A stretch of 64,000 nucleotides of DNA, from the NCBI RefSeq assembly GCF_000373385.1, contig NZ_KB891326.1, forward strand, positions 85,309 through 149,308. The letters run 5' to 3'. This document shows positions 1 through 9,036 of this stretch, piece by piece. The stretch comes from Thiobacillus thioparus DSM 505 (GTDB lineage Bacteria; Pseudomonadota; Gammaproteobacteria; Burkholderiales; Thiobacillaceae). The position numbers and the translations under genes were made by a program. The number at the start of each line of letters is the position of its first letter. The first letter of the stretch is position 1. The notes under the pieces are model-generated. The model did no database searches, was not told the DNA's origin, and saw nothing but the letters and a program-made list of their open reading frames with translations.

Positions 1-3000
1 ATGAATTCGGCTGGCGGCACCAGGCCCATGCGAGGGTGGCGCCAGCGTACCAGCGCCTCGAACCCGACGATGCGGCCGCTCCGGCTGTCGAACTGGGGCT
101 GGTAATGCAGTTCGAACTCTTTGTTTTCCACGGCCACCCGCAAGTCATGGTCCATGGTCAGCCGCTTCATGGCGGCCTGGTTCATCTCGGCCGTGAAGAA
201 CTGGACATTGTTGCGTCCCAGCGATTTGGCGTGATACATGGCGGTGTCGGCGTTCTTCATCAGCGTTTCGCTGTCCTCCCCGTCGTCCGGGTAGAACGCG
301 AGGCCGATGCTTGGCGTCGAATGCAACGCATCTTTCCCGATACGATAGGGCTGGGATAGCGTGTGCAGGATCTTGTCGGCGACGCGGGCCGCGGTCGTGG
401 CGCCTTCCACTTCGGTCAGCACCACCACGAATTCATCGCCGCCGAGACGGGCCACGATGTCGCTTTCGCGTACGCTGTCGCGCAGGCGTTGCGCCACGTC
501 CTTGAGCAATGCGTCGCCCACTGCATGCCCGAGCGTGTCGTTGATGGTCTTGAAGCGATCCAGATCCAGAAAGATCACCGCCAGCGCACGCTGTTCCCGA
601 TGGGCCATGGCGAGTGCCTGCTCGAGTTGACCCTGCAGGCTGAAGCGGTTGACCAGGCCGGTAAGGGCGTCATGGTAGGCCAGCTGACTGATTTGTGCTT
701 CGGCCAGTTTGCGTGCGGTGATGTCCGTGAAACTGGTGATGTAATGGGAAAGGTGGCCGTCGGGATCGCGCACGACCGAGACCGACATCCACTTCGGATA
801 GAGTGAGCCGTCTTTTCGCCGATCCAGCACCTCGCCTTGCCAGTAGCCTGCCTGTTCGAGGGCGGCCGCCATCGCCTGGTCGGTGTCGTCGAGTGCCTGA
901 CTGGCCATCAGGATATGCGGATGCTCGCCTCGAATGTCGTCGATGGCGTAGCCCGTCAGGCGAGTGAAGGCCGGATTCACCGCCAGGATGCGGTTGTGGC
1001 TGTCGCTGATGAGGATGGCTTCGCCGCTGTGTTCGAACACGTTGGCATAGAGCCGCAATGCTTCCTCCGCCTGCTTGCGCTGGGTGATGTCCTGCACGGT
1101 GCCCGTGGAGCGGACCGCGTTGCCTTCAGCGTCGAAATGCATTTCGCATCGTTCGTTCACCCATTTGATGCGGCCGTCCGGCATGCATATCCGATGGCTG
1201 ATCTCGTACGGCTTGCGGTTCGTCAATGAGTCGAGGTAGGCCTGATTGACCCGTTCGCGGTCCTCGGGGTGCACCGCGTCCATGAATGCCTCGTACGATG
1301 CGCCAAAGGTGTTCTGGTCCACCTCGAAAAGGCGGAAGGTCTCGTCCGACCAGGCCAGCGTATTGCTGGCCACGTCGAACTCCCAGCTGCCGACCTGAGC
1401 GATGCGCTGTGCTTCGTTCAGACGCGTTTCGCTTTCCTTGAGGGCGGCTTCGGCCAGCTGTTTTTCCGTCACGTCGGTGCCGATACTCACCATGAATTCC
1501 ATCTCGCCCTGTTCGTCCGGCAATACGGAATTCGACCATTCGATCAGGCGCCGCGCCCCGTCCCGGGCGACCCAGTGGTTGGTGTGTGATCCTCTCAAGG
1601 ATTGCGGATTGCGAACGAGTGCGTCGAACGCCTCCTGGTGCACCCGGTCGCGTTCCTCCCGCGGCAGCAGAAAATCCCAGACGAGCCGCCCCTCGACTTC
1701 TGCGAACGCGTAGCCGGACAATTCCTCGCAGGCGCGATTGAAGCGGCGGATGCGGCCTTCACGGTCGAGCACGACCACCAGCGCTCCGGCCTTATCAAGA
1801 ATCGCGCCCTGCAGCATGGAGAGCTTGCGCAGCTCGTGCGAGCGCGCTTCCACCTGGGCTTCGAGCGTATGGTGGATATTCTCCAGCGCATCCGTCATAT
1901 GGTTGAAGGCATGGGCCAGATGGCCCAGCTCGTCGGGGCCGTCCTGCGGGGCACGCTGCGACAGATCGCCGGCGGCGATGCTGTCGGCCACCCGGGTGAG
2001 GTTCCGGATGGGGCGCGACAGGCCGCGTCCCAGCAGATAGGCCGCGCCGCCTGAGAGGAGCAGGAACAGCGCCAGCGCGACATAAGTGACATGGCGCAGA
2101 TGCGTGGCGGGCGCCAGCGCTTCCGCGCTGTCCATTTTCACTACCATCCCCCATCTCAATTCGGGGAGATAGCGCCATGCCGCCACGCAGTCGACTCCGG
2201 CGTAGTCGCGTACGAACCCATTGCCATGGTCGCCAGCCAGCGCCTTCTGCATCGGCAGCGCGGCTGCCTCGAGCGGTACCCGGTAGCGATAGGCGGCGTC
2301 CCGGATATGGCGGAGCGGTCCCGTGTAAAAAGCCTCGTTGTCATCGCGTTGCGCCAGAACCGTTTCGCCCGTGCGGCCGAGGCCGGTGTGATCGGCCGTG
2401 ACCGATTCCAGCTTGTCCACATCCAGCCGCAGGGCCAGCACGCCGATGACCTTGCCCCCGTCCAGTACGGGTGTAGTCAAGAAGGCGGTCGGCCGATCCC
2501 CCGAAGGCGCATAGGGCGCGAACTCCGAGAGGCGGGTTTGCAGGCTTTGCAGGGTCAGGCTGAAACCTCTTGCCAGCGGCGTATCGCGGTACGCGCCAGT
2601 CAGGAGATTGGTGCCGAGATCGGGCTCGCGCCGCAGGGAAAAAATCACGTTGCCTGCCGTGTCCATCAGCAGGAAATCGTGAAAATTACCGGCCTCGTAG
2701 GAAATGCTCAGGTCGTTTTGCAACGGGCGTGCAGCGGCCTGGTAGAGTGGGGAGTGCAGTCCATCTGCATGGTAAGCCTGCTCCAGCTGGGCCAGTCCAT
2801 GACGGATCAGGTTTCTCTGGCCGAGCAAGCGGGCGTCCGCCCGCCGCTCTATCATGTAACGATCGATCTGATCGGCTTTTTTGTCCGCGATGGTGACCAT
2901 GGTTGCCAGCACGCTCTCATGTAGCGACGCTTCGAACGATGCCAGGTAGAACGCGGCCAACCCTGTCAGCGGCAGCACGGCCACCAGCAGGTAGCTCAGC

Positions 3001-3032
3001 AACAGGCGCCTCGATATGGAAAGCCCCTTCAT
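1..3032 (-). CDS. Cache-HAMP-PAS-GGDEF-EAL c-di-GMP turnover protein (partial, 3' end outside window)
   Basis: The first 1010 codons are present; the gene runs off the left edge inside the EAL domain. In order: an N-terminal membrane segment, a periplasmic Cache-like sensor region (about residues 30-290), a second membrane segment near 310-330, a HAMP region, three PAS-type domains, a GGDEF domain and the start of an EAL domain. The GGDEF motif (864-868) is intact and is preceded by an RxxD inhibitory site (RESD) five residues upstream, so product feedback is likely. The EAL signature EALVRW begins at residue 992. The family makes and/or degrades cyclic di-GMP at the inner membrane in response to a ligand. 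The EAL catalytic residues lie outside the window, so phosphodiesterase activity cannot be judged. The ATG is chosen because the membrane segment follows directly; the Shine-Dalgarno sequence is weak. Confidence 0.93.
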   Translation of the reverse strand, partial: MKGLSISRRLLLSYLLVAVLPLTGLAAFYLASFEASLHESVLATMVTIADKKADQIDRYMIERRADARLLGQRNLIRHGLAQLEQAYHADGLHSPLYQAAARPLQNDLSISYEAGNFHDFLLMDTAGNVIFSLRREPDLGTNLLTGAYRDTPLARGFSLTLQSLQTRLSEFAPYAPSGDRPTAFLTTPVLDGGKVIGVLALRLDVDKLESVTADHTGLGRTGETVLAQRDDNEAFYTGPLRHIRDAAYRYRVPLEAAALPMQKALAGDHGNGFVRDYAGVDCVAAWRYLPELRWGMVVKMDSAEALAPATHLRHVTYVALALFLLLSGGAAYLLGRGLSRPIRNLTRVADSIAAGDLSQRAPQDGPDELGHLAHAFNHMTDALENIHHTLEAQVEARSHELRKLSMLQGAILDKAGALVVVLDREGRIRRFNRACEELSGYAFAEVEGRLVWDFLLPREERDRVHQEAFDALVRNPQSLRGSHTNHWVARDGARRLIEWSNSVLPDEQGEMEFMVSIGTDVTEKQLAEAALKESETRLNEAQRIAQVGSWEFDVASNTLAWSDETFRLFEVDQNTFGASYEAFMDAVHPEDRERVNQAYLDSLTNRKPYEISHRICMPDGRIKWVNERCEMHFDAEGNAVRSTGTVQDITQRKQAEEALRLYANVFEHSGEAILISDSHNRILAVNPAFTRLTGYAIDDIRGEHPHILMASQALDDTDQAMAAALEQAGYWQGEVLDRRKDGSLYPKWMSVSVVRDPDGHLSHYITSFTDITARKLAEAQISQLAYHDALTGLVNRFSLQGQLEQALAMAHREQRALAVIFLDLDRFKTINDTLGHAVGDALLKDVAQRLRDSVRESDIVARLGGDEFVVVLTEVEGATTAARVADKILHTLSQPYRIGKDALHSTPSIGLAFYPDDGEDSETLMKNADTAMYHAKSLGRNNVQFFTAEMNQAAMKRLTMDHDLRVAVENKEFELHYQPQFDSRSGRIVGFEALVRWRHPRMGLVPPAEF

Positions 3033-3483
3033 GGCCTGGCGGTCAGCGAATGTCCCAGCGCCGTACGCAGGGTAAAGAGGACAACAACCCGGTATCCACG
3101 ATGGGGGCTCATGGCCGAATTGTAGCCGGATAAATATGCCGTCAACACATCAGTGGATGATCCGGACGAGCGGAATTTTCGATCAAGATCGGATGGTGCG
3201 ATAGCCGGGGCCGAGTTCGAGCAGTCGGGTTCCCGACGACGGGATTTTACCGTTTGACGGAATATGAAGGCCTTCCTGTCGAACAGGCAAGGTATTGATT
3301 TTTAGGCAGAGGAGGTGGCCTGTGTACCTGGCCAGTCCGTCTGGGCATTGGGAGGATCGATCGGTTCATCATGGCCAGCGCGGGACAAAGCGTATGCGAT
3401 ACCGCAACGGGACGAAACTCGGCCAAAGCAGTCAGGATACCGTCATCGCCGTTCGCGATACGAAGGCGGGATTTTTCGGCCGA
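3033..3483. other. Intergenic region, no gene recognised
   Basis: About 450 bases between the start of the c-di-GMP gene and the stop codon of the 53-residue membrane peptide gene; both genes are on the reverse strand. It should hold the promoter of the c-di-GMP gene. Open frames here are short or overlap the neighbouring genes antisense. I see no convincing promoter, riboswitch or terminator. Confidence 0.6.
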
Positions 3484-3645
3484 CTAGGCCTTGCGCTCCA
3501 TGGCGATTCCTGCCAACTCGATGCCGATGCCCACTGCAAGGGCGAGCAGCCCTTCCCATATTTCGGGCGCCAGGGCCATCAGCAGACCACCCAATATCAC
3601 CAGGGATATCGCCACTACACGCCGGACGCCCCGGTTTTTCAGCAT
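3484..3645 (-). CDS. Small two-helix membrane protein, 53 aa, unknown function
   Basis: A 53-codon frame starting MLKNRGVRRVV and ending in MERKA. It has a basic N-terminus and two hydrophobic stretches (about residues 10-26 and 33-48) separated by a short PEIWEG turn, so a small inner-membrane hairpin protein is likely. A good Shine-Dalgarno (GGGAGA) lies just before the ATG. It sits 30 bases after the stop of the 166-residue gene on the same strand, so the two are probably co-transcribed. I do not recognise a family and infer no function. Confidence 0.6.
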   Translation of the reverse strand: MLKNRGVRRVVAISLVILGGLLMALAPEIWEGLLALAVGIGIELAGIAMERKA

Positions 3646-3675
3646 GCGGGTGTCTCCCGGATGCCGGGTGGGCCG

Positions 3676-4176
3676 CTACTCATAGCGCAGGAAATCCTCG
3701 GCGAGCGTATCGGCACCGGATTGTTCGATCAGCGCTTCGATCTCCGACAGCAAGGTCTCGCCTTCATCGTCTTCCAGCGTGCCGTCGCCCACCAGCCGGG
3801 CGCCCAAACCGGCCAGGATGGCATCGCGGACGGCCGCCAGCGTAGGCGGGTTTTCGCGGTTCTCGTCGTTCACGACCGCCTCGATCGCGCGCGAGAGCGG
3901 CTCACTGGCGCTGGCCTGAATGAAATCCACGGCAAGTGCGGTCGCCCCGAATTCCTCGATCAGGGTATCCAGTTCGTCGAGCAGCGATTCGCTCACGTCG
4001 ATGCGATGCAGCTGTTCGGCTTCCTTGAAGTCGGCGGGCAGCAGGTCGGCCAGGAAGCGGCGTACGGCCTTGAGCGTCACCGGCTGTTCGCATTCCGGGT
4101 TATTGACCCGGCTGTTGAGCAACGCCGACAGGGAAGGGCTGACGCGGCTGGCGATATCGATGGAATTGCGTGTCAT
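3676..4176 (-). CDS. Acidic internally duplicated protein, 166 aa, unknown function
   Basis: The start is set at the ATG giving MTRNSIDIASR, which has AGGACA about 8 bases upstream; the frame stays open further upstream, but that part lies in the presumed promoter. The protein is acidic, predicted helical and lacks a signal peptide or membrane segment. It consists of two similar halves, about residues 14-87 and 93-164: both contain a PVTL/PPTL-x-AVR segment followed by an LLDELDTLIEE or LLSEIEALIEQ helix and end in VDFI or EDFL. This suggests a tandem domain duplication. It is followed by the 53-residue membrane peptide gene. I recognise no known family. Confidence 0.72.
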   Translation of the reverse strand: MTRNSIDIASRVSPSLSALLNSRVNNPECEQPVTLKAVRRFLADLLPADFKEAEQLHRIDVSESLLDELDTLIEEFGATALAVDFIQASASEPLSRAIEAVVNDENRENPPTLAAVRDAILAGLGARLVGDGTLEDDEGETLLSEIEALIEQSGADTLAEDFLRYE

Positions 4177-4549
4177 GGCGTGTCCTGTCCTCTCCGGATG
4201 CAGATGGATCACGAATGGGTGATCGCGCTGCCTATATCGATATATAGCAGATGGTTTGGCCTGTCTCGCACCATGCGACGAATCGCTTCGATGTACCGAA
4301 AAATCCGGGCCCCTGAACTTTGGATGACGGGGCGCTGTCTTCAATGGCAGTGAAGCACGGGTGTGCCGGCCAATCCGAATGGGGGAGGCAGCGAGGCATG
4401 GCACAATGGGATGGCCGGTTTTCGGCATGTCCCCCGGGGACGCTGCGACAATGCGGGCTGGCCGGCCGGTTCCTGAACGGGATGGCCGCGCGGCTCGAGC
4501 GCGCCCAGGAAAGCCTGGACGATTTCATGCGTCGTACAAGAGGTAAGCA
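4177..4549. promoter_or_regulatory. Divergent intergenic region before pgm and the 166-aa gene
   Basis: This 373-base stretch separates two divergently transcribed genes and must hold both promoters. The only AT-rich spot is a 12-base perfect palindrome TATATCGATATA at 4233-4244, close to the reverse-strand start. I see no gene that can be supported. No specific regulator site is assigned. Confidence 0.4.
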
Positions 4550-6205
4550 ATGGAAACAAGCCCACTTGCAGGGAAGCCCGCCCAGCCTGCCATTCTGGTC
4601 AACGTGCCCAGACTCGTCACGGCTTATTACAGCAACCGGCCCGACCCTGCGGTGCCTGCGCAACGGGTCGCATTCGGTACCTCGGGGCATCGCGGTTCCG
4701 CATTCGAGAACAGTTTCAACGAATGGCATGTGCTGGCCATCAGCCAGGCCATTTGCGATTACCGCATGCAGCAGAGCATCGATGGCCCGCTGTTTCTGGG
4801 CATCGACACGCATGCGCTGTCGGAACCGGCATTTGCCAGTGCGCTCGAAGTGCTGGCGGCCAATGGCGTGGAAGTCATGCTCGCGGACAAGGACGACTAC
4901 ACGCCCACTCCGGTGATCTCCCACGCGATCCTCACCTACAACCGCGGCCGCGACAAAGGATTGGCGGACGGGATCGTCATCACGCCTTCACACAACCCGC
5001 CCGACAGCGGCGGCTTCAAGTACAACCCGCCCAACGGCGGGCCGGCGGACAAGGATGTCACGGGATGGATGGAAGCCCGTGCCAATGCGCTGCTGGAAAG
5101 CGGCCTCAAGGGTGTGAAACGAATCCCGCTCGAGCAGGCCCGCCGCGCGGCGACCACGCATCGACATGATTTTGTCACGGCCTATGTCGGCGATCTTGGC
5201 AGCGTGCTCGACATGGAGGCGATTCGCGGCGCGGGTATCAGCCTGGGCGTGGATCCGCTGGGTGGGGCCGGTGTGCATTACTGGGGCCCGATCGCCGAGC
5301 GCTATGGATTGAATCTCGCGATCGTGAACGATACTGTCGATCCGACCTTCCGTTTCATGACAGTCGACTGGGATGGCCGCATACGGATGGATCCATCCTC
5401 GCCCTATGCCATGCAGAGCCTGATCGGCCTGAAGGATCGCTTCGACATTGCCTTTGCCTGCGACACCGATCATGACCGGCACGGAATCGTCACCCGTAAC
5501 GCGGGTCTGCTGCCGCCCAATCATTATCTTTCGGTGGCCATTCATTACCTGTTCCAGCACCGGCCGCACTGGCGCAGGGAGGCGGCAGTCGGCAAGACCG
5601 TCGTCAGCAGCCAGATGATCGATCGCGTCGCCGCGAAGCTCGGCCGCACGCTGGTCGAAGTGCCGGTCGGTTTCAAATGGTTTGTGGATGGCCTGTACGA
5701 CGGCTCGCTGGGCTTCGGCGGAGAGGAGAGTGCGGGCGCCTCGTTCGTCCGGCAGGATGGCAGCGTCTGGACCACGGACAAGGACGGCATGGTGCCGGCC
5801 TTGCTGTCGGCGGAGATCACCGCCCGCATGGGGCGCGACCCCGGCGAACTCTATCGCGAACTGACGCGCGAGTTCGGCGAGCCGGTCTACGACCGCATCG
5901 AGGCGCCGGCGACAGCGGAGCAGAAACAGAAGCTCGCCCAACTCTCGCCCCGGCAGGTCCGGTCTGCCGAACTGGCCGGCGAGCCCATCCAGACCATCCT
6001 CACCCAGGCGCCGGGCAACGGTGCATCGATCGGCGGCCTCAAGGTGATTGCCGAGAACGGGTGGTTCGCGGCGCGCCCCTCCGGTACCGAGGACATCTAC
6101 AAGATCTATGCGGAAAGTTTCCGCGGCATGGATCATCTGCACCGTATCCAGGTCGAGGCCCAGGCCATCGTCAGCGATGCATTGGCCGCCGCTTCGCAAC
6201 AATGA
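4550..6205 (+). CDS. pgm: Phosphoglucomutase, alpha-D-glucose-specific
   Basis: Interconverts glucose 1-phosphate and glucose 6-phosphate, linking glycogen to central metabolism. The 551-residue length matches the E. coli Pgm type (about 546). The phosphoserine loop TPSHNPP is present with Ser147, the metal-binding loop DTDHDRHG begins at residue 305, and the C-terminal phosphate-binding segment [12 protein letters not shown] is intact. The ATG has AAGAGG upstream. It is read in the same direction as the glgP-glgX-ackA-xfp genes 6 kb downstream, separated from them by an RND efflux operon. That fits a role in channelling the glucose 1-phosphate released by glycogen phosphorylase. Confidence 0.96.
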   Translation: METSPLAGKPAQPAILVNVPRLVTAYYSNRPDPAVPAQRVAFGTSGHRGSAFENSFNEWHVLAISQAICDYRMQQSIDGPLFLGIDTHALSEPAFASALEVLAANGVEVMLADKDDYTPTPVISHAILTYNRGRDKGLADGIVITPSHNPPDSGGFKYNPPNGGPADKDVTGWMEARANALLESGLKGVKRIPLEQARRAATTHRHDFVTAYVGDLGSVLDMEAIRGAGISLGVDPLGGAGVHYWGPIAERYGLNLAIVNDTVDPTFRFMTVDWDGRIRMDPSSPYAMQSLIGLKDRFDIAFACDTDHDRHGIVTRNAGLLPPNHYLSVAIHYLFQHRPHWRREAAVGKTVVSSQMIDRVAAKLGRTLVEVPVGFKWFVDGLYDGSLGFGGEESAGASFVRQDGSVWTTDKDGMVPALLSAEITARMGRDPGELYRELTREFGEPVYDRIEAPATAEQKQKLAQLSPRQVRSAELAGEPIQTILTQAPGNGASIGGLKVIAENGWFAARPSGTEDIYKIYAESFRGMDHLHRIQVEAQAIVSDALAAASQQ

Positions 6206-6345
6206 AGGAACCCCTGGCCTGGGTGTAGATTGAACCAAATCCTGCGCGCACCGCTCCATCAGCCATTCCTGGCAGCGTCCTTCATCGAGAGATGATGAAG
6301 GCGTCGCGGTCCAGGCTGGCCAAGCCAATCAACCGGGTACGATCG

Positions 6346-7827
6346 ATGCCGTCTTTCAACCTGTTGCCGCAGCGCTATGTCGGGTGGCTGGCCCTTACCG
6401 CGATGGTGGCGGGCTGTGCTGCGGTGGGCCCCGATTTCAAGACGCCGGATGCCCCCGCGGTCGCCCGCTACACGCGAGAGGCGCCGCCACAACGTGTCGT
6501 GATGGGCGAGGCCGTGGCGCCCGAGTGGTGGACGGCCTTCGGCTCGCCCCGACTCGACGATCTGGTGAAGCAGGCGCTGCATGACAGCTTCACCCTGGCC
6601 GCTGCCGAGGCCACGCTGCGCCAAGCCCGGCAACTCCATGCGGCGCAGGCCGGCTCCACCCTGTATCCGACCGTCAACGCCAGACTCGGCGCCAGCCGTA
6701 ACCAGGCCAACGCGGCCGGCCGCGGCGAGAGCGGAAACCAGCAGACGCTCTACAGCCTGTACAACGCCGGGGTTGTCATCAACTACAACCTCGACCTGTT
6801 CGGCGGCAACCGCCGTGCGCTCGAAGCGCTCGCGGCGCAGGCCGACTATCAGGCCTACCAACTGGCAGGCGCGCGCCTGGTCCTGGCGGGCAACATCGTG
6901 ACCACGGTCTTCGGACAGGCCCAGCTGGGCGAGCAGATCGCGGCCACCGAAGCCATCCTGCAGGCCCAGCAAGACCAACTCGACATCGCCCGCAAGCGCT
7001 TCGAACTGGGCGCTACCGCCAGGACGGATGTGCTGGCCCTGCAAACCCAGGTGGAACAGACCCGCGCCAGCCTGCCGCCCCTGCGCAACAAGCTGGAGCA
7101 GGCCGACCATCTGCTGGCCGTGCTGACAGCCCGTGCGCCGGGCGCGGCCGACATTCCGCGTTTCACCCTGGCCGATTTCACCCTGCCCGAGCGCCTGCCG
7201 GTGGTGGTGCCGTCGGATCTGGTGCGCGAGCGGCCCGACATCCAGGCGTCCACCGCCTTGCTGCATGCGGCCACGGCCCAGTACGGCGTGGCTGTGGCCA
7301 ATCTCTATCCGCAAATCGATCTCAGCGCCAGCCTGGGCACGCAAGCCTTGACCACCGGCGCGCTGTTCGGTCCCGGATCGATGATCTGGACGCTGGCCGG
7401 GCAACTCGCCCAGCCGCTGTTCAACGCCGGTCTGAAAGCCGGTGCGAACGCCGCCGAAGCCAGTTTACAGGCGGCGGGCGCCAACTATCAGCAGACCGTG
7501 CTGGAGGCGTTGCGCAATGTGGCCGATACCTTGCGCCAATTGGACAACGATGCCCAGGCCCTGCAGGCGCAGGCTGCAGCCGACACCTCGGCGCAGGCGT
7601 CGCTCGATCTGGTACGGCAGCAATACCGCCTGGGGGCGGCGAGTTACCTGCAGCTCCTCACGGCCCAGCAGCAGGCGCAACAGACCCGCATCGGCCTGAT
7701 CGCCGCACAGGCCGCCCGTCTGGCCGACAGCGCGGCCTTGTACCAGGCCATGGGGGGCGGGGTGCTTGACACGCCAAAGGCGGCAGCAGCGGCGACTCCT
7801 GCTGTGACCTCTGCCACGATCCCTTGA
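6346..7827 (+). CDS. RND efflux outer-membrane lipoprotein, OprM/NodT family
   Basis: Outer-membrane channel of a tripartite efflux pump. The family-typical beginning after the lipobox is visible (VAGC-AAVGPDFKTP), as is the long periplasmic helical barrel with two repeated halves. An in-frame ATG at 6292 would add 18 basic residues before the signal peptide; I prefer 6346 because it gives a normal 23-residue lipoprotein signal ending at Cys24. Neither start has a strong ribosome-binding site. The adaptor and inner-membrane pump genes follow at once, so the three form an operon. Substrate cannot be read from the sequence. Confidence 0.92.
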   Translation: MPSFNLLPQRYVGWLALTAMVAGCAAVGPDFKTPDAPAVARYTREAPPQRVVMGEAVAPEWWTAFGSPRLDDLVKQALHDSFTLAAAEATLRQARQLHAAQAGSTLYPTVNARLGASRNQANAAGRGESGNQQTLYSLYNAGVVINYNLDLFGGNRRALEALAAQADYQAYQLAGARLVLAGNIVTTVFGQAQLGEQIAATEAILQAQQDQLDIARKRFELGATARTDVLALQTQVEQTRASLPPLRNKLEQADHLLAVLTARAPGAADIPRFTLADFTLPERLPVVVPSDLVRERPDIQASTALLHAATAQYGVAVANLYPQIDLSASLGTQALTTGALFGPGSMIWTLAGQLAQPLFNAGLKAGANAAEASLQAAGANYQQTVLEALRNVADTLRQLDNDAQALQAQAAADTSAQASLDLVRQQYRLGAASYLQLLTAQQQAQQTRIGLIAAQAARLADSAALYQAMGGGVLDTPKAAAAATPAVTSATIP

Positions 7828-7882
7828 CGGCCGCTACCTGCAAATCGATTCCTCTCAGGCAAACCGCACAACGGAGTATGCG

Positions 7883-9025
7883 ATGACCCAAGGTACAACC
7901 AAGCGCATGATCATCATGCTCATTCTCGCCGGCGTGATCGTGGGCGGCGTGGTGGCGTTCCAGAGTTTCAAGAACACCATGATCGGCAAGGCGATCAAGG
8001 GCCAGGCCAACCCGCCGCAGACGGTTTCGACGACGGTCGCGCAGACGAGCACCTGGCAACCGACCGTCGAGGCATTGGGCAGTTTCAGCGCGAGCCAGCA
8101 GGCGGCCTTGAGTGCCGAAGTCAGTGGGCAGGTCACGGCCATTCATTTCGATTCGGGCCAGAGGGTACGTACCGGCCAGCCTCTGGTTGAACTCAACCGT
8201 GAGCCACTGATGGCCCAACTGGCCCAATTCGAAGCCCAGGCGGCACTGGCCGCGACCACGCTCAAGCGCGACGAGGCGCAGCTTGCAGTGCAGGCCATCA
8301 GCCAGTCGGTGGTGGATACCGACAAGGCCACACTCAAGAGCGCACAAGCCCAGGTGGCGGCACAAAAAGCGTTGATCGCGCAGAAGACGATCAGCGCGCC
8401 GTTCTCCGGCCAGCTCGGTATCCGCCAGGTGAACCTGGGCCAGTATCTGGGGCCGGGCGCGACTGTGGTCACGCTGCAGAAGCTCGACCCGATGGAAGTC
8501 GATTTCACCGTGCCGCAAAGCCAGATCGATCTGGTCCGCGTGGGCATGAAGGCCCAGGTCGAGACCAGCGCGGTGCCGGGCCAGGCCTTCAATGGCACCG
8601 TGACCGCGATCGAGCCGCAGATCGATACCGCCACGCGCAATCTCAAGGTGCGCGCCCGCGTGCCCAATCCCCGCAATACCTTGCTGCCGGGTGCGTTCGC
8701 CACAGTGCGCATCGGCCAGGGCCAGCCTGCGCAATACGTCACCCTGCCCAACGCCGCCATCACCTACAACCCCTATGGCGCCACCGTGTTCATCGTGACG
8801 GATCATGGCAAGGGCGCGAACGGCAAGTCCGGGCTGACGGCGGAGCAGCGCTTCATCTCGACCGGGCCGACGCGCGGCGACCAGGTCGCCATCCTCAAGG
8901 GCCTGAAGGCGGGCGAAACCGTGGTGACCGCCGGTCAGCTGAAGCTGCGCAACGGCTCTCCTGTCATGGTGAACAACAGCGTCCAGCCTTCGAACAATCC
9001 GAATCCGAACGTGCCCACCCCCTGA
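7883..9025 (+). CDS. RND efflux periplasmic adaptor (membrane fusion protein)
   Basis: A 380-residue protein with one N-terminal membrane anchor (about residues 9-26), then the lipoyl/barrel-sandwich halves flanking a short alpha-hairpin and a beta-barrel domain. The segment SGQVTAIHFDSGQRV is the family-typical lipoyl half and FSGQLGIRQVNLGQYL the second. It bridges the inner-membrane pump and the outer-membrane channel. GGAG lies 7 bases before the ATG. The stop is 11 bases before the pump gene, consistent with translational coupling in one operon with its two partners. Confidence 0.93.
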   Translation: MTQGTTKRMIIMLILAGVIVGGVVAFQSFKNTMIGKAIKGQANPPQTVSTTVAQTSTWQPTVEALGSFSASQQAALSAEVSGQVTAIHFDSGQRVRTGQPLVELNREPLMAQLAQFEAQAALAATTLKRDEAQLAVQAISQSVVDTDKATLKSAQAQVAAQKALIAQKTISAPFSGQLGIRQVNLGQYLGPGATVVTLQKLDPMEVDFTVPQSQIDLVRVGMKAQVETSAVPGQAFNGTVTAIEPQIDTATRNLKVRARVPNPRNTLLPGAFATVRIGQGQPAQYVTLPNAAITYNPYGATVFIVTDHGKGANGKSGLTAEQRFISTGPTRGDQVAILKGLKAGETVVTAGQLKLRNGSPVMVNNSVQPSNNPNPNVPTP

Positions 9026-9036
9026 AGGCCGCCGCG

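Noticed and set aside
3295-4353. A forward-strand open frame of 352 codons across the duplicated protein and the small peptide genes
   Set aside because: Its composition is irregular and it lies antisense to two frames with good ribosome-binding sites; the internal duplication supports the reverse-strand reading.
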